Shown here: piece by piece, positions 1 to 5,567 of the stretch | Layout: each line of letters opens with the position of its first letter | Position numbering within the stretch: position 1 is the first letter of the stretch | Source: BRH-c32 sp041674625 | Lineage (GTDB): Bacteria > Bacteroidota > Ignavibacteria > Ignavibacteriales > Melioribacteraceae | DNA length: 5,567 nucleotides | Direction: 5' to 3' | Assembly: GCA_041674625.1 (NCBI GenBank) | Contig: JBAYVI010000193.1 | Span: 1-5,567, forward strand | Notes under the pieces: generated by a model | The model's database searches: none | What the model was told of the DNA's origin: nothing | The model's input: only the letters and a program-made list of their open reading frames with translations | Made by a program: the position numbers and the translations under genes

Positions 1-1
1 G

Positions 2-751
2 GGTATTAGGACTACAATCTTTTTCAAAGGTTGCCCTCTTACCTGTTGGTGGTGTCATAATCCCGAAAGCCAAAGAAAGCTTCCCGAAGAATTTTCCGGC
101 TGTAATCTTCGATGGAATTTCTCTCCCGATGAAACCGAAAAAGATATAATCGGTTCATCTGCATCCGTGAAAGATATTATAGATATCATAATAAAAGATA
201 TCCCATTTTATGATCAATCTAAAGGTGGAGTAACATTCTCCGGCGGCGAACCGCTTCTCCAACACGAATTTCTAACATCACTTTTAATCGAATGCCGTAA
301 ACGCGATATTCATACAGCTGTCGATACAAGCGGTTATGCTGATTTTGACATTATAAAAATCATTGCCGAATATACCGATCTTTTTCTTTACGACTTAAAA
401 TTAATTGATGATAAACTCCACACAGATTATTCGGGAGTTTCTAATAAAATAATTCTGGATAATCTTTCTTATCTTACTGATTCAGGGAAGAAGGTAATTA
501 TTAGAATTCCGATAATTCCCGAGGTTACTTCAACAGATGAAAATATAAGCAATATAATAGTTTTTATTTCCGGTTTGAAAAATATAGAAGGAGTTTCTCT
601 TCTTCCATTTCATAAAACGGGATTTACCAAATATGAAAAAATGAATAAGATAAATAAACTGCCATTAATAGAACCACCGAGTGAAGAATATATGATCACC
701 CTGAAAAATCAATTCACTAAAGCGGGCTTTAATACAGGCATTGGAGGATAA
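2..751 (+). CDS. Glycyl radical enzyme activating enzyme (radical SAM), 5'-truncated by the window edge
   Basis: This is the activase that uses S-adenosylmethionine and a [4Fe-4S] cluster to abstract hydrogen from a glycine in its partner GRE, here almost certainly HypD encoded 11 bases downstream. The frame is open from base 2. It begins GIRTTIFFKGCP, the middle of the family's N-terminal signature, so about 20 residues are missing. Counting from base 2, the SAM-cluster CxxxCxxC is C11, C15, C18 (bases 32-55), followed by HNPES. The GGEP motif is at bases 242-253. Then come VDTSGY, a YDLKLID segment, RIPIIPE, LLPFHKTG and the typical C-terminal GIGG. Only about 62 residues, with one cysteine (C34), separate C18 from SGGEP, so the eight-cysteine ferredoxin-like insert found in many GRE activases is absent. 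The GTG at 167 is internal and not the start: the cluster motif lies upstream of it in the same frame. The family is certain; the HypD partner is inferred from adjacency. Confidence 0.95.
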   Translation, partial: GIRTTIFFKGCPLTCWWCHNPESQRKLPEEFSGCNLRWNFSPDETEKDIIGSSASVKDIIDIIIKDIPFYDQSKGGVTFSGGEPLLQHEFLTSLLIECRKRDIHTAVDTSGYADFDIIKIIAEYTDLFLYDLKLIDDKLHTDYSGVSNKIILDNLSYLTDSGKKVIIRIPIIPEVTSTDENISNIIVFISGLKNIEGVSLLPFHKTGFTKYEKMNKINKLPLIEPPSEEYMITLKNQFTKAGFNTGIGG

Positions 752-755
752 AGGA
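752..755 (+). promoter_or_regulatory. Ribosome binding site of the HypD-like gene
   Basis: AGGA lies seven bases before the ATG at 763, just after the activase stop codon (749-751). It supports 763 over the in-frame ATG at 778, which has only a weak purine stretch before it. The stronger GGAGG at 743-747 is 15 bases from the ATG, rather far to be the main site. Confidence 0.55.
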
Positions 756-762
756 TATAGCA

Positions 763-3141
763 ATGAAAGAAATTACTATGACTGAAAGAATAAAAAAACT
801 TCGTACTCAATCCCTTGAGGCAATTCCATATCTCTCGCATGAAAGGGCAAAACTTTTAACTGAGTTTTATAGCTCAAATGATATTGATAAATATTCTGTT
901 CCTGTAAAGAGAGCATTATCATTCAAGTATCTACTTGAAAATAAAGAACTTTGCTTAAATGATGGAGAATTAATTGTTGGCGAAAGAGGTCCCGAACCAA
1001 AAGCCACGCCCACTTATCCTGAGCTTTGCGTTCATAGTGTAAAAGATTTAGAGATTTTAAATAACCGTGAAAAGGTTTCTTTCAAAGTCAGCTTAGAAAC
1101 AGAAGGAATTTTCATCTCCGATATTTTCCCATTCTGGGAAGGCAAATCGATCAGAGATAAAATTTTAGCAGAAACCGATCTCGAATGGAGAGATGCTTAT
1201 AAAGCAGGTATCTTCACTGAATTTATGGAGCAGCGCGCTCCCGGTCATACAGTCTTAGATGATAAGATTTATAAAAAAGGAATGAACGATTTTAAATTAG
1301 AAATTGAAGAAGAAATAAAAAATCTTGATTTCTTTAATGACCCCGAAGCATTAAGCAAGCGAGAAGAATTAAAAGCAATGCATATCGCAGCAGATACTAT
1401 AATAGCTTATGCAAATCGATATGCTAATAAATTATCCGAAGCCGCTTATTCAGAAAAAAATAGCGCACGAAAAAATGAATTAGAAACTCTCGCCGGAATT
1501 TGTAGTAGAGTTCCTGCAGTAGCTCCTCAAACATTCTGGGAAGCACTTCAATATTATTGGTTTATTCATCTCGGCATAATAACGGAACTTAATACTTGGG
1601 ATTCATTTAACCCGGGAAGACTTGATCGGAATCTTTATCCTTTCTATAAACGCGATTTAGAAAGTGGACTTTTAACCGAGGACTCTGCAAAAGAATTACT
1701 TCAATCATTCTGGATAAAATTTAATAATCAGCCCGCTCCTCCCAAAGTTGGTGTAACGGCTCAAGAGAGTAATACTTATACCGATTTTTGTTTAATAAAT
1801 GTAGGCGGAGTGAACGAGAAGGGCGAAGATGCAGTAAATGATCTTACTTATGTTATACTTGATGTAATTGAAGAGATGCGTCTGTTACAACCAAGTTCAA
1901 TGGTTCAAATTAGTAAAAAAAATCCTGATCGATTAGTCAAACGTGCTCTTAAGATAATAAAGACGGGCTTCGGACAGCCGTCGCTATTTAATACAGATGC
2001 AATAATTCAAGAATTAGTTCGACAAGGTAAATCGATAATCGATGCCCGCAATGGTGGTGCTAGCGGATGTGTGGAAGCGGGTGCTTTTGGAAAAGAAGCA
2101 TATATACTTACTGGTTATTTTAATCTTCCAAAAATTTTAGAACTAACTTTAAATAACGGTTATGATAATAGAACAGAGAAGCAACTCGGTCTTCATACAG
2201 GTAATTCCGAAAGTTTTGAATCTTTTGAACAATTTTTAGAAGCGTTTAAAAAACAGGTTCATCATTTTCTTGATATTAAAATCAAAGGCAATTTAATAAT
2301 TGAAAAAATATTTGCCGATTATATGCCCGCTCCTTTTATGTCTATATTAGTAGATGACTGCATTAAAAAAGGAAAAGATTATAATGCAGGTGGAGCAAGA
2401 TATAATTCGTCATATATTCAAGGCGTAGGTCTCGGCACTGTAACTGATTCTCTTTCTTCTCTTAAATACAATGTTTTCGATAAGAAAAAATATTCGCTGA
2501 AGGAAGTGAGCGATGCACTCAAAAATAATTTTGCTTATTCACCCGAAATGCGAGAAGAGTTTTTATTCAAAACTCCTAAATATGGAAATGATGATGATTA
2601 TGCAGATGATTTATTAAGGGAAGTTTTTGAAATCTATTATTCAGGAATCGATGGAAGGAAAAATTTAAAAGGAGGCGAGTTCAGAGTAAATCTTTTGCCT
2701 ACTACATGCCACGTATATTTCGGAAGCGTAACGAGCGCACTTCCTGATGGCAGATTTGCTTGCGAACCAGTTAGCGAAGGTATCTCACCCGTTCAAGGTG
2801 CTGATATCCACGGTCCAACTGCCGTAATTAAATCCGCAGCAAAGATCGATCATCTCCGCACAGGCGGTACTTTACTAAATCAAAAATTCACACCACAAAT
2901 TTTCGATCGTGAAGAAAATCTCGATAAACTAGTTTCATTAATCAGAACGTATTTTAGTATGGATGGTCATCATATTCAATTCAATGTTGTCGATGCAGAA
3001 ATTTTACGAAAAGCACAAGAACACCCTGAGAAATACCGCGATTTAATTGTTCGTGTTGCGGGTTATAGCGATTACTTTGTCGATCTCGGCATCGATCTTC
3101 AAAATGAAATTATCAGAAGAACTGAACATAAATCTTATTAA
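763..3141 (+). CDS. hypD: Trans-4-hydroxy-L-proline dehydratase (glycyl radical enzyme)
   Basis: Cytosolic, oxygen-sensitive GRE of 792 residues, predicted to dehydrate trans-4-hydroxy-L-proline to P5C by radical chemistry. The PFL-like barrel fills the first ~660 residues. The glycyl radical domain is C-terminal, with G767 in RVAGYSDYF (codon 3061-3063). The thiyl cysteine is C436 in GASGCVEAG (codon 2068-2070), with base E438 two residues on. The assignment to HypD, rather than PFL, choline lyase or diol dehydratase, rests on residues I recall from the C. difficile structure: F152, H160, S334, D339, C434, E436, Y450, T645 and G765. They map to F154, H162, S336, D341, C436, E438, Y452, T647 and G767, all at +2. 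Family stretches such as EFMEQRAPGHT, NQPAPPKVG, NDDDYADD and LLPTTCH are intact, and length is close to the ~789 residues I recall for C. difficile. One difference is GCVEA where I recall GCVET. The gene follows its activase by 11 bases and precedes a prolidase-type peptidase by 12. No substrate test is possible here; the numbering is from memory. Confidence 0.93.
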   Translation: MKEITMTERIKKLRTQSLEAIPYLSHERAKLLTEFYSSNDIDKYSVPVKRALSFKYLLENKELCLNDGELIVGERGPEPKATPTYPELCVHSVKDLEILNNREKVSFKVSLETEGIFISDIFPFWEGKSIRDKILAETDLEWRDAYKAGIFTEFMEQRAPGHTVLDDKIYKKGMNDFKLEIEEEIKNLDFFNDPEALSKREELKAMHIAADTIIAYANRYANKLSEAAYSEKNSARKNELETLAGICSRVPAVAPQTFWEALQYYWFIHLGIITELNTWDSFNPGRLDRNLYPFYKRDLESGLLTEDSAKELLQSFWIKFNNQPAPPKVGVTAQESNTYTDFCLINVGGVNEKGEDAVNDLTYVILDVIEEMRLLQPSSMVQISKKNPDRLVKRALKIIKTGFGQPSLFNTDAIIQELVRQGKSIIDARNGGASGCVEAGAFGKEAYILTGYFNLPKILELTLNNGYDNRTEKQLGLHTGNSESFESFEQFLEAFKKQVHHFLDIKIKGNLIIEKIFADYMPAPFMSILVDDCIKKGKDYNAGGARYNSSYIQGVGLGTVTDSLSSLKYNVFDKKKYSLKEVSDALKNNFAYSPEMREEFLFKTPKYGNDDDYADDLLREVFEIYYSGIDGRKNLKGGEFRVNLLPTTCHVYFGSVTSALPDGRFACEPVSEGISPVQGADIHGPTAVIKSAAKIDHLRTGGTLLNQKFTPQIFDREENLDKLVSLIRTYFSMDGHHIQFNVVDAEILRKAQEHPEKYRDLIVRVAGYSDYFVDLGIDLQNEIIRRTEHKSY

Positions 3142-3147
3142 AAGGAG
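3142..3147 (+). promoter_or_regulatory. Ribosome binding site of the M24B peptidase gene
   Basis: AAGGAG sits immediately after the HypD stop codon (3139-3141) and six bases before the ATG at 3154. It is the best Shine-Dalgarno match in the window. The gaps before the next two genes offer only weak purine matches, so those genes may depend more on translational coupling. Confidence 0.7.
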
Positions 3148-3153
3148 AGTAAA

Positions 3154-4551
3154 ATGTTTGATAAAAAAGTGTATATAAAAAGAAGAGAAACTCTAAAGAA
3201 GAAAGTAAAAAACGGATTGATACTTTTACTCGGTAATGACGAAAGCCCTATGAACTATATGGATAACACTTATCACTTTAGACAGGATAGCACTTTCCTC
3301 TATTATTTCGGAATCGATTTTCCGGGACTTGCGGCTGTCATTGATATTGATGATAAAGCAGATGTGGTCTTCGGAAATGATTTTACTATTGATGATATTG
3401 TATGGATGGGACCTCAGCCAACTATCGCTCAGCGTGCTGTAAAAAGTGGAATTAAATTAGTGGGAACTACTGCCGAGCTTAAAGAAGTTTTATTAAGAGC
3501 TGCATCGCAAGGAAGAAAAGTCCACTTTATTCCTCAATACAGATATGATAATATGATGAAGCTTGAATCGCTTCTTGATATCAGAGCAGGTGAAGTTAAT
3601 AATTATGTTTCGCCACAATTAATTAAAGCAATCGTTGAGCAGCGAACAATTAAATCTGCCGAGGAGATTAAAGAGATTGAAAAAGCAATTGATATCTCTT
3701 ATGATATGCAGACTTCAGCAATGCAGATTACAATTCCCGGAATTAAAGAGCAGGAAGTAGCCGGATACGTTCAAGGTATTGCCGCAGCTAAAGGAAGCGG
3801 ACTTTCTTTTCCAATAATTTTTTCTAAGCATGGCGAAACTCTTCATAATCATGGACATGATAATATTCTCCGCAATGGCGATATAGTCGTAAATGATTCC
3901 GGCACAGAAACCGATCTTCATTATGCAAGTGATATTACTCGTACTTTCCCTGTAAGCGGAAAATTCTCTGACCGTCAAAAAGAAATTTATCAGATCGTTC
4001 TTGATGCTAATTTAGAAGCTATTAAAGCAGTTAAGCCAGGCATCTTTTTCAAAGATGTCCATCTTAAAGCCGCTACCGTTATTGCCACAGCGATGAAAGA
4101 TTTAGGATTTTTAAAAGGGGACGTAAAAGAAATAGTAAAAGAGGGTGCTCATGCGCTTTTCTTCCCTCATGGTCTTGGTCATCTTCTCGGTCTTGATGTT
4201 CATGATATGGAAAACTTCGGCGAAATTTATACCGGTTATCATGAAAAATTAAAACGGTCAACACAGTTCGGTCTTAAGTCGCTGCGCTACGCCAAAGAGT
4301 TGAAGGTGGGTACCGTACTCACAATCGAACCCGGAATCTATTTTATTCCTGAATTAATTCACAAATGGGAAGCAGAGGGAAAATTCACACAATTTATTAA
4401 TTACAATAAAGCAAAAGAATATATCGGATTCGGCGGTATCAGAATTGAAGATGATATTGTAGTAACAAGGACAGGCTCAAGATTACTCGGTAAACCAATT
4501 CCGAAAACAATTGAAGATGTAGAATACTTTTGTTCAAGAAATAAAGAGTAA
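3154..4551 (+). CDS. M24B metallopeptidase, Xaa-Pro aminopeptidase/prolidase type
   Basis: Predicted cytosolic 'pita-bread' metallopeptidase that cleaves bonds before proline, and probably hydroxyproline; no signal peptide is visible. The N-terminal ~150 residues resemble the aminopeptidase P N-domain (HFRQDSTFLYYFGID at about 41-55). The catalytic domain covers about 170-445. All dinuclear-metal ligands are present: D248 (VVNDSG), D260 (YASDITRTF), H343 (HGLGHLLG), E392 (LTIEPGIYF) and E432 (GGIRIEDD). H350 in GLDVHD and H231 in ETLHNHG fit the usual substrate or shuttle histidines. After E392 comes the long loop YFIPELIHKWEAEGKF, then FINYNK and FGGIRIEDD, which resembles PepQ and human prolidase more than E. 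coli PepP. It could therefore be a dipeptidase for X-Pro and X-Hyp, or an aminopeptidase P. At 465 residues it is close to both families' usual size. Between a hydroxyproline dehydratase and a proline dehydrogenase, its likely job is supplying free imino acids from collagen-type peptides. The family is firm; the exact specificity is open. Confidence 0.92.
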   Translation: MFDKKVYIKRRETLKKKVKNGLILLLGNDESPMNYMDNTYHFRQDSTFLYYFGIDFPGLAAVIDIDDKADVVFGNDFTIDDIVWMGPQPTIAQRAVKSGIKLVGTTAELKEVLLRAASQGRKVHFIPQYRYDNMMKLESLLDIRAGEVNNYVSPQLIKAIVEQRTIKSAEEIKEIEKAIDISYDMQTSAMQITIPGIKEQEVAGYVQGIAAAKGSGLSFPIIFSKHGETLHNHGHDNILRNGDIVVNDSGTETDLHYASDITRTFPVSGKFSDRQKEIYQIVLDANLEAIKAVKPGIFFKDVHLKAATVIATAMKDLGFLKGDVKEIVKEGAHALFFPHGLGHLLGLDVHDMENFGEIYTGYHEKLKRSTQFGLKSLRYAKELKVGTVLTIEPGIYFIPELIHKWEAEGKFTQFINYNKAKEYIGFGGIRIEDDIVVTRTGSRLLGKPIPKTIEDVEYFCSRNKE

Positions 4552-4555
4552 CTCT

Positions 4556-5488
4556 ATGAGTATCTTTAGAGATTCTTTGTTATGGGCTTCTCAGAATGAT
4601 TGGCTAAAAAAAAACGTACCGGACCAGAAGTTTGTTCAATCTGCTTTAAAAAAATTTATGCCCGGCGAGAAGCTTGAAGATGCCATTCGGGAAGCTTTAC
4701 TTTTTAAGCAGCTTTCTATTCCGAATGTATTTACTCGTCTCGGCGAAAATATTACGAATCTTTATGAAGGTAGTGCGGTAAAGGATCATTATCTAAAATC
4801 ACTCGATGTAATAAAGAATAATGATCTTGATACTGAGCTATCCTTAAAACTTACTCAGCTCGGATTCGATCTTTCCGAAGAGGATACAAAGAAAAACTTC
4901 CGTGAAATTGCACTTAAAGCTAATGAGCTTTTCCCGGCTTCCGATCTTTTTATAGATATGGAAGGAAGTGATTATACCGAACGAACAATTAAGTTCTATA
5001 AAGATATGAAGCCGGAGCTAAATAATATTGGTATCTGCTTGCAGGCATATCTTCATCTTACTAATGGCGATATAGATGATCTTCTTCCGCTAAATCCTAA
5101 AATTCGATTGGTAAAGGGAGCTTATAGAGAGCTTCCTCATATCGCTTTTGAGGATAAAGTATTAGTAGATCAAAATTATTATAAGCTTGCCCAGAAACTT
5201 CTTAATGCCGTAAAAGAAAAAGGGATTAGGACGATATTTGCTACTCATGATGAAGAGCTAATCTATAAAATTATTCTCGCCGGGAAACAGATTGGATTGG
5301 AACGTGAGCAGATTGAATTTCAAATGCTTTATGGAATTAAGCCGACTTTACAAAAGAAACTTGCCGCAGAAGGATATAAAATTAGAATATTAATCTCCTA
5401 TGGTTCAGCTTGGTATCCCTGGTATATGAGACGCTTGGCAGAGAGACCGGCGAATGTAATGTTCGTTCTTAAAAATATATTTGAGTAA
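4556..5488 (+). CDS. Monofunctional proline dehydrogenase-family flavoenzyme, possibly hydroxyproline-active
   Basis: FAD-dependent barrel enzyme of 310 residues, a normal length for stand-alone bacterial proline dehydrogenases. It oxidises proline to P5C and passes electrons to the quinone pool, probably at the inner face of the membrane. Motifs run in family order: SLKLTQLG with K98, FIDMEGS with D134, CLQAYL with Q163, RLVKGAY with R184 to Y190, ATHD at 229-232, EFQMLYG at 254-260, and MRRLAERPAN with R292/R293, the pair that binds the substrate carboxylate. An unusual point is RILISYG at 277-283. Related enzymes read RVYIPYG or RIYAPVG there, so the tyrosine equivalent to E. coli PutA Y540 is L279. 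That tyrosine is known to disfavour hydroxyproline. The gene starts four bases after the peptidase stop with only a weak AAAGAG (4543-4548) ahead of it, consistent with translational coupling. No P5C dehydrogenase domain is fused. The family is firm; hydroxyproline activity is inferred. Confidence 0.93.
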   Translation: MSIFRDSLLWASQNDWLKKNVPDQKFVQSALKKFMPGEKLEDAIREALLFKQLSIPNVFTRLGENITNLYEGSAVKDHYLKSLDVIKNNDLDTELSLKLTQLGFDLSEEDTKKNFREIALKANELFPASDLFIDMEGSDYTERTIKFYKDMKPELNNIGICLQAYLHLTNGDIDDLLPLNPKIRLVKGAYRELPHIAFEDKVLVDQNYYKLAQKLLNAVKEKGIRTIFATHDEELIYKIILAGKQIGLEREQIEFQMLYGIKPTLQKKLAAEGYKIRILISYGSAWYPWYMRRLAERPANVMFVLKNIFE

Positions 5489-5490
5489 TT

Positions 5491-5567
5491 ATGAAAAAAC
5501 TAAAAGGGATTTTCCCTCCTATTGCTACTCCATTTCTCAATGATGAAATAGCGATAGATAAATTAAA
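5491..5567 (+). CDS. DHDPS/N-acetylneuraminate lyase-family protein, start only (3' end outside window)
   Basis: Twenty-five complete codons are visible, beginning two bases after the proline dehydrogenase stop. The N-terminus MKKLKGIFPPIATPF is the first strand of the DHDPS superfamily barrel. That family comprises class I aldolases and lyases that form a Schiff base between a catalytic lysine and pyruvate or a 2-oxoacid. The GIFPPIATPF wording is closer to the GIYPPVTTPF I recall from human 4-hydroxy-2-oxoglutarate aldolase (HOGA1) than to the E. coli DapA start. Given its neighbours, likely roles are cleavage of 4-hydroxy-2-oxoglutarate to pyruvate and glyoxylate, or a hydroxypyrroline-carboxylate deaminase as in aerobic hydroxyproline catabolism. 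The catalytic lysine and tyrosine are outside the window, so sugar-acid lyase or true DapA remain possible. No good Shine-Dalgarno is visible, which suggests translational coupling to the gene before it. Confidence 0.8.
   Translation, partial: MKKLKGIFPPIATPFLNDEIAIDKL

Larger units (their letters stand above)
2..5567 (+). other. Putative hydroxyproline/proline peptide catabolic operon
   Basis: All five genes lie on one strand with gaps of 11, 12, 4 and 2 bases and no room for internal promoters or terminators in those gaps, so a single transcript is likely. The products connect logically: peptide cleavage, radical activation, hydroxyproline dehydration, imino-acid oxidation and a 2-oxoacid aldolase candidate. 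Both ends of the operon are outside the window, so its promoter, regulator and any transporter, P5C reductase or P5C dehydrogenase cannot be judged. Confidence 0.8.

Noticed and set aside
743..747. GGAGG as the main ribosome binding site for hypD
   Set aside because: It is 15 bases from the ATG at 763 and encodes the C-terminal GIGG of the activase, a conserved protein feature; AGGA at 752-755 is better placed.
167..751. GTG at 167 as the start of a 194-residue activase
   Set aside because: The same frame is open back to base 2 and encodes the essential CxxxCxxC motif upstream of 167, so the true start is outside the window.
763..3141. Assignment as pyruvate formate-lyase, choline TMA-lyase or glycerol/diol dehydratase
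   Set aside because: PFL has adjacent cysteines at the active site, which are absent here. The HypD-specific residues and stretches match throughout at constant offset, unlike the lyases or diol dehydratases.
3715..3978. Open frame on the minus strand inside the peptidase gene
   Set aside because: It lies wholly opposite the conserved catalytic domain, shows no recognisable domain, and has no convincing ribosome binding context; it is a shadow frame.
4079..4264. Minus-strand open frame rich in His, Asp and Glu
   Set aside because: Its composition is the antisense of the peptidase metal-site region; no independent evidence of coding.
1..5234. Similar words at 1-13 and 5221-5234 (gggtattaggac / gggattaggacg)
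   Set aside because: Both are in coding frames giving IRT in unrelated proteins, and are not identical; chance similarity, not a repeat or attachment site.
1..5567. Defence system, mobile element, CRISPR, RNA gene or riboswitch
   Set aside because: Nearly every base is within five intact metabolic genes; no repeats, inverted ends or intergenic space large enough for such elements.

Overview
The window carries one tightly packed, co-directional (+ strand) gene cluster. Five protein genes are separated by only 11, 12, 4 and 2 bases; the first and last run off the window edges. In order they are: a radical-SAM activating enzyme (5' end missing), a glycyl radical enzyme (GRE) recognisable as trans-4-hydroxy-L-proline dehydratase (HypD), an M24B metallopeptidase of the Xaa-Pro aminopeptidase/prolidase type, a monofunctional proline dehydrogenase-family flavoenzyme, and the first 25 codons of a dihydrodipicolinate synthase (DHDPS)-family lyase or aldolase. 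No RNA genes, mobile elements, CRISPR arrays, terminators or long non-coding stretches are visible, and every gap is 12 bases or less. No promoter is visible either, as expected if transcription starts upstream of the window.

The genes read as a collagen/imino-acid catabolic operon. The M24B peptidase would release proline and hydroxyproline from X-Pro and X-Hyp peptides. The activase would install the glycyl radical on HypD, which dehydrates trans-4-hydroxy-L-proline to delta-1-pyrroline-5-carboxylate (P5C). The proline dehydrogenase-family enzyme makes P5C from proline, or, if it accepts hydroxyproline, the 3-hydroxy analogue of P5C. The DHDPS-family enzyme would fit as a 4-hydroxy-2-oxoglutarate aldolase closing that second, oxidative hydroxyproline route to pyruvate and glyoxylate. 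The operon may therefore hold both an oxygen-sensitive radical route and a respiratory route for the same amino acid.

The two strongest molecular observations are these. First, all nine HypD active-site positions I can recall from the Clostridioides difficile enzyme map here at a constant offset of +2. Second, the conserved tyrosine that makes ordinary proline dehydrogenases reject hydroxyproline is a leucine (L279) in this one.

The DNA is AT-rich, uses AT-ending codons, and has short gaps with modest purine-rich ribosome binding sites. The protein styles (an aminopeptidase P-type N-terminus on a prolidase-like catalytic domain; a proline dehydrogenase ending in a WYPWYMRRLAERPAN-type motif) suggest a facultative or anaerobic member of the Bacteroidota/Chlorobiota-Ignavibacteria region of the tree. 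That placement is a low-confidence impression from memory, not a computed result.
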